34,768 nucleotides of DNA from Streptomyces sp. JJ36 (GCF_021696945.1 NZ_JACYHE010000064.1:1-34768); one strand, 5' to 3'; positions 1-7,851 are shown, counted from the stretch's first letter. Made by a program: numbers and translations. Notes: generated from the sequence alone by a model not told the origin.

Positions 1-362
1 GGCGGACGGCGCCGTCCGCCGACGGCTCCGGGCACGGCCCGGAGCTCACCGCGGCGCGGGCGGCCGGCGGGGCCGACGCCGCCGCCCTGCTGCTGGAGCG
101 GGCGGCCCGGGTCGCCGACGACCCGGACGCCGGCGCGCTGGAGCAGGCCCGCAACCCCGCGGACTGCGCGCTCGCGGTGGAGCAGCTCGTGGACGTGGTC
201 GAGCTGCTGTTCCGCAGGTCCAGCAGCACGGGCCAGCTCGCCGAGCATCCGTTGCAGCGGATCTGGCGGGACGTGCACTGCCTGGCCGGCCATGTCGCCC
301 TGCGCTTCGACTCCGCCGCCGCGGGCTACGGCTCCCGGCTGCTGGAGCCCGGGGACGGCTGA
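1..362 (+). CDS. C-terminal part of a flavin-dependent monooxygenase of acyl-CoA dehydrogenase fold (partial)
   Basis: The gene is open from the left edge (reading frame begins at base 3) to a TGA at 360-362, so only about the last 119 codons are present. The visible part is helical and Ala/Leu-rich. Near the end it has DVVELLFRRSSSTGQL followed by RIWRDVHCLAGHVALRFD, a pattern I know from the C-terminal helical domain of two-component FMNH2-dependent hydroxylases (HsaA, ActVA-ORF5 class) that share the acyl-CoA dehydrogenase fold. In aromatic polyketide clusters such enzymes hydroxylate the ring system and need a separate flavin reductase, which is not visible here. The following SnoaL-like and ketoreductase genes fit that setting. 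An ordinary acyl-CoA dehydrogenase cannot be ruled out, because the flavin-binding N-terminus is outside the window. Confidence 0.6.
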   Translation, partial: RTAPSADGSGHGPELTAARAAGGADAAALLLERAARVADDPDAGALEQARNPADCALAVEQLVDVVELLFRRSSSTGQLAEHPLQRIWRDVHCLAGHVALRFDSAAAGYGSRLLEPGDG

Positions 363-466
363 CCCGGCCCCGGCCGGGCCTGGACCGCAGGCCCCCGCCG
401 GCCCGGCCGTCCCCGCCGCCCCGATGACGTATCCGATGGCACGCGACCCGTAGGAAGGCAGTTCGG

Positions 467-934
467 ATGAGAGACCGGACCACCCTGGCGCACGCACCGG
501 CGGGACCCTTCGTCTCCGCTGAGCTCTACGCCCAGATGCAGCAGTTCTACGCCCGCCAGATGGGCCTGCTGGACGACGGCAGGCCCGACGACTGGGCCGA
601 GACCTTCACCCCCGACGCGGTCTTCGCCGAGGCGAGCCGGCTGAGCGAGCCGCTGCGCGGCCGGGAGGCCATCCGGGCCTCGTCCCGGGCGCGCCAGGAG
701 CGGCTGGACGCGGAGAAGATCGACTTCCGGCACTGGCTCGGCATGCTCGACGTGCGGCCGCAGGCCGACGGCTCGGTCCGCACCCGGGCCTACGCCCTCG
801 CGATGCGCACCCCGCGCGGCGGCGAGCTGGACGTCTTCGCCAGCGTCGTCTGCCACGACCACCTGGTGCGGGTGAACGGTGCCTGGCACGTCCGGCACCG
901 GGACCTGACCCACGACGGCTCCGGCCAGGACTGA
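467..934 (+). CDS. SnoaL-like (NTF2-fold) polyketide tailoring or accessory protein
   Basis: This 155-residue protein starts at ATG 467 after AGGAAGG. The pattern, a long first helix (LYAQMQQFYARQMGLLDDG), then DDWAETFTPDAVF, then GREAIRA and a C-terminal beta sheet ending in WHVRHRDL, is that of the SnoaL_4/NTF2-like superfamily. Members in aromatic polyketide clusters act as small cyclases, hydroxylases or accessory factors (SnoaL, ActVI-ORFA). It has no signal peptide or membrane segment, so it is cytosolic. The stop lies 10 bases before the next gene, indicating one operon with the luciferase-like enzyme and the ketoreductase. The fold is clear, but the reaction cannot be read from the sequence. 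Confidence 0.75.
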   Translation: MRDRTTLAHAPAGPFVSAELYAQMQQFYARQMGLLDDGRPDDWAETFTPDAVFAEASRLSEPLRGREAIRASSRARQERLDAEKIDFRHWLGMLDVRPQADGSVRTRAYALAMRTPRGGELDVFASVVCHDHLVRVNGAWHVRHRDLTHDGSGQD

Positions 935-944
935 GGGGCCCGCG

Positions 945-2012
945 ATGAAGTTCGGGATCGTCTTCTTCCCCACGGTGGGCCCGCAGGACAAGCCGGCCCC
1001 GCAGTACTTCGACGAGGCGCTCCGCCTGGTCGACCTCGCCGAGGAACTCGGCTACGACCACGTGAAGATGGTGGAGCACTACTTCTTCGCGTACGGCGGC
1101 TACAGCCCCGACCCGGTGACGTTCCTGGCGGCGGCCGCGGGCCGCACCGAGCGGGTGCGGCTGGGCACCAGCGCCACCATCCCGGCGTTCCAGCACCCGG
1201 TGAAGCTCGCCGGCAAGCTGGCGATGCTGGACAACATCTCCGGCGGCCGGGTGGACGCGGCCTTCGGGCGGGCCTTCCTGCCGGACGAGTTCAAGGCGTT
1301 CGGGATCCCCATCGACGAGTCCAAGGACCGCTTCACGGAGGGCGTGGCTGCCGTCAAGCGGCTGTGGGCGGAGGAGGACGTGGTCTTCGAGGGCCGCTTC
1401 CACCGCTTCGGCCCGGTCACCCTGCTGCCCCGGCCGGTGCAGGCCCCGCACCCGCCGGTGTTCGTCACCACGGCACGCAGCGCCGAGTCGTGCGCGGAGG
1501 CCGGCCGGGCCGGCCACCACCTGCAGACGGTGCCGAACGTGATGTCCACCGAGGAGCTCCAGGACCGGATCTCCGTGTACCGCGCGGAGTGGGCCGCGTC
1601 CGGCCGTACGCCCGGCACCGAGCAGATCCACTTCAGCTACCCGTGCGTGGTGGCGGAGGACGGCGAGCGGGCGCGTGCGCTGGGACGGCACGACGACGAC
1701 CGGAACAGCGCGGCGATCCGGGCGGCGGTCGCCTCCTGGGAGCACACCCGCAGCGACGCCTACCCGGGCTACGAGAAGCTGGTGGAGGCGACGCGGACGT
1801 CGCACTTCGACTCCAAGATGGCGCAGCGCAAACTGCTCATCGGCGCACCGGACCAGGTCCGCGCCCAGGTCGAGCAGATCGCCGAGTGGTTCGGCGACGA
1901 CGTCACCCTCAGCCTCGGCGTCCACTCCGGGCATCTGTCCTTCGAGGACGCGGCGACGACGATGCGGCTGCTGGCCGAGCAGGTGATCCCCAAACTCCCG
2001 GCCGGCCGGTGA
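945..2012 (+). CDS. LLM-class (luciferase-like) flavin-dependent oxidoreductase
   Basis: This 355-residue protein starts at ATG 945, preceded by GAGGGG. The N-terminal strand (MKFGIVFFPTVG), the segment EELGYDHVKMVEHYF, the ATIPAFQHPVKLAGKLAMLD block and ISGGRVDAAFGRAF are hallmarks of the bacterial luciferase / F420-dependent TIM-barrel family. The length is usual for single-component LLM oxidoreductases. Members use FMNH2 or F420 for monooxygenation or hydride transfer. Its position between a SnoaL-like protein and a 3-hydroxyacyl-CoA-dehydrogenase-type ketoreductase suggests oxidative tailoring of a polyketide. Cofactor and substrate cannot be told apart from sequence alone. Confidence 0.85.
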   Translation: MKFGIVFFPTVGPQDKPAPQYFDEALRLVDLAEELGYDHVKMVEHYFFAYGGYSPDPVTFLAAAAGRTERVRLGTSATIPAFQHPVKLAGKLAMLDNISGGRVDAAFGRAFLPDEFKAFGIPIDESKDRFTEGVAAVKRLWAEEDVVFEGRFHRFGPVTLLPRPVQAPHPPVFVTTARSAESCAEAGRAGHHLQTVPNVMSTEELQDRISVYRAEWAASGRTPGTEQIHFSYPCVVAEDGERARALGRHDDDRNSAAIRAAVASWEHTRSDAYPGYEKLVEATRTSHFDSKMAQRKLLIGAPDQVRAQVEQIAEWFGDDVTLSLGVHSGHLSFEDAATTMRLLAEQVIPKLPAGR

Positions 2013-2049
2013 CCCCGCCGCGCCCCCATCCGACGAAGCGAGGACGCAC

Positions 2050-2991
2050 ATGAGCCAGTCGCAGCAGCGCACGGTCACCGTCATCGGGGCGGGCACCATC
2101 GGCCTCGGATGGATCGCGCTGTTCCTCGGGTACGGACTCCGGGTCCGGGTGAACAGCCGGCGCCCCGAGGCCGAGCGGATCGTCGCGGAGGGCCTGGAGC
2201 TCTTCGCTCCCTTCCTCCCCGAGGGCACCGAGGACCCCGCCGGCTTCCCGGACCGGCTGGAGTTCGAGCCGGACCTGGAACGGGCGGTCGCCGGCGCCGA
2301 CGTGATCGTGGAGAACGCCCCGGAGAACCTGGAGCTGAAGCAGGAACTCTTCGCCCGGGTCGGCAAGGCCGCGCGGGCGGACGCGCTGATCCTCTCCTCC
2401 ACCTCCACCCTCGACCCCGACGACATGGGCGCCCTCATGGCGGACTCCGCCCGGCTCGTCGTCGGGCACCCCTTCAACCCGCCGCACGTCGTGCCGCTGG
2501 TCGAGGTCGTGGCCGGCGAACGTACCGCGCCGGAGGCCGTGCGGGAGGCCGTGGACTTCTACGCCTCCGTCGGCCGCCACCCGGTGGTGCTCCGCAAGCC
2601 GGTGCTCGCCTTCGCCGCCAACCGGCTGCAGTCCGCCCTGCTGCGCGAGTCGGTCCACCTGGTGAAGGAGGGGGTGGTGTCGCTCGAGGAGCTGGACCAG
2701 GTCGTCACCCACTCCATCGGCCTGCGCTGGGCCACCGTCGGGCCCTTCCTCGCCTTCCACCTCGGCGGCGGGACCGGCGGCCTGCGCAAGTGGCTGGGCA
2801 CGCTCGGCGCCGGGCTGGAGAAGGGGTGGGAGCTGCTCGGCACACCCTCCCTGGACGAGGAGACCATCGGGTCGCTGATCGACCAGGCGGAACAGGCCTA
2901 CGGCACGGACCGGTACGAGGAACTGGTCCGGGAGCGCGACACCCGGCAGACCGCGGTCCTGCGGGCCCTGGCGGAGGCGGGCGCCGACTGA
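2050..2991 (+). CDS. 3-hydroxyacyl-CoA dehydrogenase-type ketoreductase, ActVI-ORF1-like
   Basis: This 313-residue NAD(P)-dependent dehydrogenase starts at ATG 2050. The N-terminal Rossmann motif VTVIGAGTIGLGW (about residues 9-21), followed by the second strand ending in RVNSRRPEAER, binds the nucleotide. VIVENAPENLELKQ and the catalytic-His segment VVGHPFNPPHVVPLVEVV are the standard 3HCDH signatures, and the C-terminal helical domain begins near RKPVLAFAANRLQ. It is close in size to ActVI-ORF1, which reduces the side-chain ketone that sets C-3 stereochemistry in benzoisochromanequinones, and I infer a similar role from its neighbours. L-gulonate or 3-hydroxybutyryl-CoA dehydrogenase activity is the alternative. 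It is last in its operon and followed by a strong hairpin. Confidence 0.75.
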   Translation: MSQSQQRTVTVIGAGTIGLGWIALFLGYGLRVRVNSRRPEAERIVAEGLELFAPFLPEGTEDPAGFPDRLEFEPDLERAVAGADVIVENAPENLELKQELFARVGKAARADALILSSTSTLDPDDMGALMADSARLVVGHPFNPPHVVPLVEVVAGERTAPEAVREAVDFYASVGRHPVVLRKPVLAFAANRLQSALLRESVHLVKEGVVSLEELDQVVTHSIGLRWATVGPFLAFHLGGGTGGLRKWLGTLGAGLEKGWELLGTPSLDEETIGSLIDQAEQAYGTDRYEELVRERDTRQTAVLRALAEAGAD

Positions 2992-3024
2992 CGCGGCGAC
3001 CCGCCCCGGCGGGCGGAGCGCTCG

Positions 3025-3061
3025 GGATTCCCGATGCGGGCCTCGCCCGCACCGGGAATCC
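3025..3061 (+). terminator. Hairpin terminator after the ketoreductase gene
   Basis: GGATTCCCG at 3025-3033 pairs with CGGGAATCC at 3053-3061. Inside, GCGGG (3036-3040) pairs with CCCGC (3046-3050). It lies 33 bases after the ketoreductase stop and separates the polyketide operon from the XRE/methyltransferase cassette. No U-tract follows, as is normal in actinomycetes. Confidence 0.6.
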
Positions 3062-3248
3062 GCCCGCGCGGCGACTCCCGGTGCGCCACCGGCGCTCCCG
3101 TCCCGTCCGCGGTGGCCGGCTCGGCCGCCGAGACCGCGCACTGCGGCCGGCACGGGACAGCGAGGAAACAGCCCGGTCACGGCCCACCACTTGCATGCAC
3201 GTGCCTACCATCGAAGCGGACCGCCCGACGACCCGTAGAGGTGGACGT

Positions 3249-4459
3249 GTGAGCAACTGGGCCGATCTGACGAGCGGCAAGCGCATCAAGCACCTGCGCG
3301 GGGCGGACCTCACGCAGCAGGGTCTGGCGGAGGCCGCGGGCGTTTCGTACGCACTGGTGCAGAAGGCAGAGCAGGACCGCGGCGAACTCTCCGTCGGCTC
3401 CCTGCTCAAGCTCGCCGCCGCTCTCAACACCGATGTGGCTGTGATTCTCGGGCAGCAGGCACCGCGCCGGGGCATGGACCAGAGCAACCGCGCCGCCTTG
3501 CGCCGGCTCTCCGACGCGGTGCATGAGAGCGCACTCGGCGAGTGGGAAGGTATCGACGACCCGAGCAGCACCGACGACCTCGCCGCCGCGCGCGACCTCG
3601 CCTGGGGCGCGTACTGGGACAGCGACACGGCGAAGGTCTCCAGTCTCGCCACACGGGTACTCATGGAAGGGCGGGTCAGATACGCCGGCGCCACCGGCGC
3701 CGAGCGTGACCGCCTCGCTGTGGTCCTGGCGAGTACGTACCGTGTCGCCGCATCGTGTGCGAACGGGTTCGGGCAGCGTGACCTCGCCCTGTCCGCGCTC
3801 ACGTCGGCGAGATTGCTCGCGAAGCAGGCCGACGATCCGCTGATGACAGCCCTGCTCGAGTCGACGCTGTCGTGGATCTACCTTCGCGGGGCGAGGATGC
3901 CGCGCGCGGTCGCCGTTGCCGAGCGGGCCGCGCTCGAGATCGAGCCGTCGTTCAGCAAGGCGTCCCGCCCGCAGTTGCTCGCGTATGGCCGACTGATGAT
4001 TTCGGCGGCCGTGGCGGCCTCGAGGCGGGAGGACGAGAACGCGGCCGACGACTACATTTCGCAGGCTCACGCGGCGGCGGCGAGGCTCGGCGGGGACATG
4101 AACTCTACGGGACCAGTTTCGGGCCGACGGCGGCGAAGACGGAAGCTGTCGGGATTCATGTTGCCCTGAAGAACTACGGGCGCGCCCTCAAGCTCGCGGG
4201 GCAGCCGGACATGCAGCGTCTTCCCTCGACCATGTCGAAGGTCGCTCGGAACCGGTACAAGCTCGACGTGGCCCTCGCGCAGTGCTCGGCCGGCCTGTAC
4301 GACAAGGCCGCCGACACGTTGGTCGAGGTCGGTACGGACGCCCCGCAGTGGGTGAAACACCAGGCGTTGCCCGGCGCGATCGGTAAGCGGCTGGCTGCGG
4401 TCTCGACGGCCCGCGTGCGGATCATCGGCGAACTGATCGGCGTCCCCCTGGTCGCATAA
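3249..4459 (+). pseudogene. XRE-family helix-turn-helix regulator, apparently frameshifted near base 4103
   Basis: Starting at GTG 3249 behind AGAGGTGG, the protein opens with a helix-turn-helix (LTQQGLAEAAGVSYALVQKA and LSVGSLLKLAAALNTD, about residues 18-58). A TPR-like helical region typical of large actinomycete XRE regulators follows. In this frame homology-like sequence stops at GGDMN (codon at 4101-4103) and continues in the +2 frame as LYGTSFGPTAAKTEAV to a TAA at 4457-4459. One extra C after 4103 would give an uninterrupted product of about 403 residues. The cause is a one-base deletion or a sequencing error. It precedes a peptide plus methyltransferase pair and is the likely regulator of that cassette. 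If the deletion is real, the regulator keeps its DNA-binding domain but loses its C-terminal third. Confidence 0.7.
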
Positions 4460-4469
4460 CGCCTACGGA

Positions 4470-4511
4470 GCGTAGGAGTTGACGGCCGCTCACCGTGGGC
4501 GAGTCCTACGC
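4470..4511. promoter_or_regulatory. Inverted repeat and candidate promoter after the XRE gene
   Basis: GCGTAGGA at 4470-4477 and TCCTACGC at 4504-4511 form an 8-bp inverted repeat with a 26-base spacer. The spacer contains TTGACG (4479-4484), a good -35 match. A further CCTACG just upstream at 4462-4467 also pairs with the first arm. It could be an operator for the XRE protein over a promoter serving the peptide/methyltransferase genes, or a weak terminator. No direct evidence separates these. Confidence 0.35.
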
Positions 4512-4554
4512 CCCGTCTCTTCACTGTCCGTGAGCGATGCGCCACGATGGGCAC

Positions 4555-4782
4555 ATGGTCGGCAGCGGGAGCGGAGCAAGGCAGGGGTCGACTGCGGCCC
4601 GCAGATCCGAAAGGGAACGTAAGCGGCGTCAGGCGCTTGCGGACCACGCGGCCGGCATCATGCCGGGCGGGAAGGACACGCTGAAGAAGGTCGACCGATT
4701 CCGCGTCGTGATCTGCCTGTGCGCCGCCGCGAACTCGGGTCTCACCACACAGCGGGAGGAGTACGCCGCGGCGTTCGGCTGA
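4555..4782 (+). CDS. Small basic hypothetical protein
   Basis: A possible 75-residue protein from ATG 4555 (an in-frame ATG also lies at 4537). The first half is strongly basic (SERERKRRQALADHAAG) and the second half has a short hydrophobic stretch (RVVICLCAAANSG). I do not recognise a family. It shares the strand and orientation of the XRE regulator and the peptide/methyltransferase pair, but no strong ribosome binding site stands before either start and the product may not be made. The 120 bases after it hold no convincing ORF. It may be a decayed gene in an inserted cassette. Confidence 0.3.
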   Translation: MVGSGSGARQGSTAARRSERERKRRQALADHAAGIMPGGKDTLKKVDRFRVVICLCAAANSGLTTQREEYAAAFG

Positions 4783-4893
4783 AAGATCGCCGGCCGCGAC
4801 GAAGCGGTGTTCCTGGTCTCCGCCTCCGTCGGGCTCGACGTAGGTCGTCCGGCCGAGGCGGGTTTCAGAGCACCACCAGGAGCACCACCGATG

Positions 4894-4899
4894 AGGAGG
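4894..4899 (+). promoter_or_regulatory. Shine-Dalgarno AGGAGG that fixes the start of the peptide gene
   Basis: AGGAGG at 4894-4899 stands 6 bases before GTG 4906. The in-frame ATG at 4891 lies partly within this motif and has no ribosome binding site of its own. GTG 4906 is therefore the better start, giving a 46-residue peptide rather than the longer readings from 4807 or 4891. Confidence 0.75.
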
Positions 4900-4905
4900 T
4901 ACAGC

Positions 4906-5046
4906 GTGGAATCTCAGCCGTGGATCATGCGGGCCGACGGCGGTAACCCGCAGGACGACAGCGACAGCGGCAACAAGCACGGCGGCGGCGGTTCGGACGA
5001 GGGTGGCAACACGTCGGACGGCCAAGGCCCGGCGGATGGCCGGTGA
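4906..5046 (+). CDS. Candidate imiditide-type RiPP precursor peptide
   Basis: This 46-residue peptide runs from GTG 4906 to a TGA at 5044-5046 that overlaps the GTG start of the methyltransferase gene. The N-terminus (ESQPWIMRADGGNP) contains the only hydrophobic residues. The rest is almost only Gly, Asp, Asn, Ser, Gln and Glu, with DG pairs at residues 11-12, 38-39 and 44-45. Asp-Gly is the dipeptide most prone to aspartimide formation. Imiditides are RiPPs in which a protein-isoaspartate-methyltransferase homologue methylates one Asp of a linear, charged precursor, and the ester then closes to an aspartimide. The gene order and composition fit that class. The modified residue is unknown, with D11 my first guess because it sits next to the conserved-looking segment. 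Confidence 0.65.
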   Translation: MESQPWIMRADGGNPQDDSDSGNKHGGGGSDEGGNTSDGQGPADGR

Positions 5047-6221
5047 GCGAGCACGAGGTGAGGGAGGCCGGCCCCGCGGCGCTGGCCTCCGTGCTCACGG
5101 AAAAGGGCGCGCTGTCCCCGGACTGGTTGCCCGCGTACAAGGCCGTGCCACGGGATGCGTTCGTGCCCGACCATCTGTGGCCGGGCACCGCCGGCGGCAA
5201 CCGGCAGGGCGAGTTGATCGACCGGCAGACGGACCCGGCACGGTGGTGGGAGAAGGTCTACAGCGACGTCCCCCTCACAACGCAGTGGGACGACGGCGCC
5301 CACACGGGAACCGACAAGGGCCGTGCGCCGACCTCGAGCAACAGCATGCCCACGATGGTGTTCTCGATGCTGCGCGAGCTGGGCGTCGAGCGCGGTTGTC
5401 GCGTGCTCGAGGTCGGCACCGGTACCGGCTGGAATGCCGCGCTGCTCGCCTACCGGCTCGGGCCCGACAACGTCGTCACGGTCGAGGTCGACCCGACGGT
5501 CGCCGAGGAAGCGCGTCGCCGGTTCGCCGCGTGCGGCCTGCGGCCGGTATCGGTCGTCGGCGACGGAGCGTACGGGTACGTGGCGCGCGCACCATACGAC
5601 CGGATCATCGCGACGTGCGGGGTCTCGCGAGTGCCGTACGCATGGATCGAGCAGGCGTCTCCCGGCGCGGTGATCGTCGCCCCGTGGGGGCCTGCGTACG
5701 GCGGGCAGGGCGTTGTGCGGCTCACCGTCGGCGAGGACGGTACGGCGTCGGGGCCGCTGGTCATGTCGTCGGCGTTCATGCGCCTCCGCGACCAGCGCGA
5801 CCGCTTCCCCCCGACGGCGTCGTTCCCAGGCGCCGCGCAGTGGCCGGCCGACGGCGAACAGCGCAGGTCGTCCCTGTCGCCTGACGACATAGGCGACTGG
5901 CACCACATGTTCACGCTCGGCGCGCAGGTGCCCGATCTGTTCTGCCGCGTCGAGTGGGGGCGCAGCGGGGCGTACCGGCTGTGGCTGCTGGAAATGTCCG
6001 GCCGGTCGTGGGCGACAGCCGACTACGCACAGGGGCGGACCGAGTACCCGGTCGTCGAGTACGGGCCGCGCCGGCTGTGGCGTGAGGCCGAAGCCGTCAT
6101 GTCGTGGTGGCGCGAGCAGGGCGAGCCGCGCTTCGCCCGGTACGGGCTCACGGTCACGCCGCAGCGGCAACAGGTGTGGCTCGACCTCCCGGACAACCCG
6201 GTGCCCGTGCGGGTGCCGTAG
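5043..6221 (+). CDS. PIMT-type O-methyltransferase, probably modifying the upstream peptide
   Basis: This 392-residue SAM-dependent methyltransferase starts at GTG 5043, overlapping the peptide stop. TSSNSMPTMVFSML precedes the SAM motif VLEVGTGTGWNAALLA (glycine loop at residues 125-129) and ends a PIMT-like N-terminal region. VVTVEVDP and DRIIATCGVSRVPYAW continue the fold. About 150 extra residues follow the catalytic domain, longer than housekeeping PIMT, and end with YGLTVTPQRQQVWLD (about 367-381). An extra C-terminal motif of this kind is a known mark of RiPP-associated PIMT homologues found with lasso peptides, graspetides, lanthipeptides and imiditides. No macrocyclase or ATP-grasp gene is nearby, so a linear substrate (imiditide type) is the best reading. 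Codon choice looks slightly less extreme than in neighbours. Confidence 0.8.
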   Translation: MSEHEVREAGPAALASVLTEKGALSPDWLPAYKAVPRDAFVPDHLWPGTAGGNRQGELIDRQTDPARWWEKVYSDVPLTTQWDDGAHTGTDKGRAPTSSNSMPTMVFSMLRELGVERGCRVLEVGTGTGWNAALLAYRLGPDNVVTVEVDPTVAEEARRRFAACGLRPVSVVGDGAYGYVARAPYDRIIATCGVSRVPYAWIEQASPGAVIVAPWGPAYGGQGVVRLTVGEDGTASGPLVMSSAFMRLRDQRDRFPPTASFPGAAQWPADGEQRRSSLSPDDIGDWHHMFTLGAQVPDLFCRVEWGRSGAYRLWLLEMSGRSWATADYAQGRTEYPVVEYGPRRLWREAEAVMSWWREQGEPRFARYGLTVTPQRQQVWLDLPDNPVPVRVP

Positions 6222-6306
6222 GTTTCCGCGCACCTCGTTCCCCCGGTGCGGGACGCGCTGGACAGCCAGTGGCAGTGGCAGCAGTCGGGAACCCCGGCAC
6301 ACCCAC

Positions 6307-6341
6307 GATCGCGCCCCGGCCGTGGCGAGCGGGGCGCGATC
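6307..6341 (+). terminator. Hairpin terminator after the methyltransferase gene
   Basis: GATCGCGCCCCG at 6307-6318 pairs perfectly with CGGGGCGCGATC at 6330-6341 across an 11-base loop. It is placed 85 bases after the methyltransferase stop and closes the cassette. Confidence 0.7.
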
Positions 6342-6455
6342 CGTGTCACCCGGTGAGCTGCCCCGCGGCGCCCGGGAGGCGGTGCTCGGGACGGGCGGAG
6401 GACGAGCGCCGGAACGCGGTGGGGTGCCCGGGAGGGGCCGTGGCCCGCCCGGGCT

Positions 6456-6473
6456 TCGAGTCCGGCTCGACGG
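6456..6473 (+). promoter_or_regulatory. Candidate SARP operator upstream of the deoxysugar operon
   Basis: TCGAGTC (6456-6462) and TCGACGG (6467-6473) are two direct heptamers separated by 4 bases, an 11-bp period. SARP activators such as ActII-ORF4 bind TCGAG-type heptamers with this spacing just upstream of the -10 box. The second repeat ends 49 bases before the GTG of the 2,3-dehydratase gene. Confidence 0.5.
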
Positions 6474-6522
6474 ACGTGCCGGAGGCTGGCCGCACCACCG
6501 CCCGCCGACCGGGAGGACCACC

Positions 6523-7851
6523 GTGTTCCGCCAGACGTCCGCATTCCTCGACTGGTTCGCCGAACGGAACGGTACGCACCGCCACCGGGTGACCCCGGTG
6601 CCCCTGAACCGGCTCGACGGCTGGGCGGCCGACCCGGAGACCGGGAACCTGCGCCACCGCAGCGGCCGGTTCTTCACCGTGGAGGGGCTGGAGGTGACCA
6701 CCGGGCGCCGCGAGGTCCCCTCCTGGACCCAGCCGGTCATCGTCCAGCCCGAGTCCGGTCTGCTGGGCATCCTGGTGCAGGACCTCGGGGGCGTACGGCA
6801 CTTCCTGCTCCAGGCGAAGATGGAGCCCGGGAACGTGAACACCCTCCAGATGTCGCCCACCGTGCAGGCCACCCGTTCCAACTTCACCCGGGTGCACCGC
6901 GGCCGGGCCGTGCCGTACCTGGAGTACTTCCTCGCGCCCCGCCGCGGCCGGGTGCTCAGCGACGCCCTGCAGTCCGAACAGGGCGCGTGGTTCCTGCGCA
7001 AGCGCAACCGGAACATGATCGTGGAGGTGCCCGCCGGCGAGACGGTGCCGGTGCGTGACGGCTTCTGCTGGCTGACGCTGGAGCAGATCGGCGACCTGCT
7101 CGCCCTCGACAACGTGGCGAACATGGACACCCGCACCGTGCTGTCCGGGCTGCCGGCGCCCTGGCCGGACGCGGCGGCCGGGCCCGGCGCGGAGGAACAC
7201 GGCCTGCACACCACCGCGGAGCTGCTCAGCCGGCTGACCGAGGTGCGGGCCGCCGGGGACCTGCACCGGCGGCGCATCCCGCTGCACGAGGTGAAGGGCT
7301 GGGCCCGGTCCGGCGAGCGGATCGCCCACGAGGACGGGCGCTACTTCTCGGTGATCGGGGTCGACGTGGAGGCCGACGGGCGGGAGGTGGCGCGCTGGTC
7401 CCAGCCGATGCTGGCCCCCGCGGGGCGGGGCGTGGTCGCCTTCCTGACCCGGGAGATCGGCGGCCTGCGGCACGTGCTGGTGCAGCTCCGCACCGAGGCC
7501 GGGACGTTCGACGTGGCGGAGCTGGCCCCCACCGTGCAGTGCCTCCCGGCGAATCACGCGCATCTGCCCGCCGCGCGCCGGCCGCGCTTCCTGGACCGGG
7601 TGCTGGACGCGCCGGAGTCCCGCGTCCTCTTCGACGTCGTGCACTCCGAGGAGGGCGGCCGGTTCCACCACGCCGAGAACCGCTATCTCGCCGTGGAGGC
7701 GGGCGAGGATGTGCCGCCGGACCCGGGCGGCGACCACGTCTGGATGACGCCCCGGCAGCTCGGCGCCCTGCTGCGGCACTCCCACGTCAACGTCGAGGCG
7801 CGGAACCTGCTCACCTGTCTGCGCTTCCTGCGTCCGGAGGGCGCCCGGTGA
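6523..7851 (+). CDS. NDP-4-keto-6-deoxyhexose 2,3-dehydratase
   Basis: GTG 6523 follows GGAGG with a 6-base gap and gives 442 residues, the usual size for this family. The protein is two copies of one domain. FFTVEGLEVTTGRREVPSW in the first half matches YFSVIGVDVEADGREVARW in the second, and both halves repeat SQP/TQP...GLR/GVRH...LQ and APTVQ/SPTVQ blocks. This internal duplication is characteristic of UrdS/TylX3/GraOrf27-type 2,3-dehydratases. They remove the C-2 hydroxyl from NDP-4-keto-6-deoxyglucose to give the 3,4-diketo sugar that the 3-ketoreductase then reduces. The next gene overlaps by GTGA, so the step order is mirrored in the operon. The upstream heptamers suggest control by the SARP at 11 kb. 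Confidence 0.92.
   Translation: MFRQTSAFLDWFAERNGTHRHRVTPVPLNRLDGWAADPETGNLRHRSGRFFTVEGLEVTTGRREVPSWTQPVIVQPESGLLGILVQDLGGVRHFLLQAKMEPGNVNTLQMSPTVQATRSNFTRVHRGRAVPYLEYFLAPRRGRVLSDALQSEQGAWFLRKRNRNMIVEVPAGETVPVRDGFCWLTLEQIGDLLALDNVANMDTRTVLSGLPAPWPDAAAGPGAEEHGLHTTAELLSRLTEVRAAGDLHRRRIPLHEVKGWARSGERIAHEDGRYFSVIGVDVEADGREVARWSQPMLAPAGRGVVAFLTREIGGLRHVLVQLRTEAGTFDVAELAPTVQCLPANHAHLPAARRPRFLDRVLDAPESRVLFDVVHSEEGGRFHHAENRYLAVEAGEDVPPDPGGDHVWMTPRQLGALLRHSHVNVEARNLLTCLRFLRPEGAR

Larger units (their letters stand above)
6222..6522. other. Intergenic region: terminator of the methyltransferase gene and promoter of the sugar operon
   Basis: These 301 bases hold no convincing ORF. They contain a 12-bp-stem terminator (6307-6341), a pair of SARP-like heptamers (6456-6473) and the ribosome binding site GGAGG at 6512-6516 for the 2,3-dehydratase gene. 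Confidence 0.6.

Noticed and set aside
606..2477. Long minus-strand open frame opposite the LLM and ketoreductase genes
   Set aside because: It lies antisense to two clearly recognisable genes. Its product is Arg/Gly/His-rich with no domain, a usual shadow in high-GC DNA.
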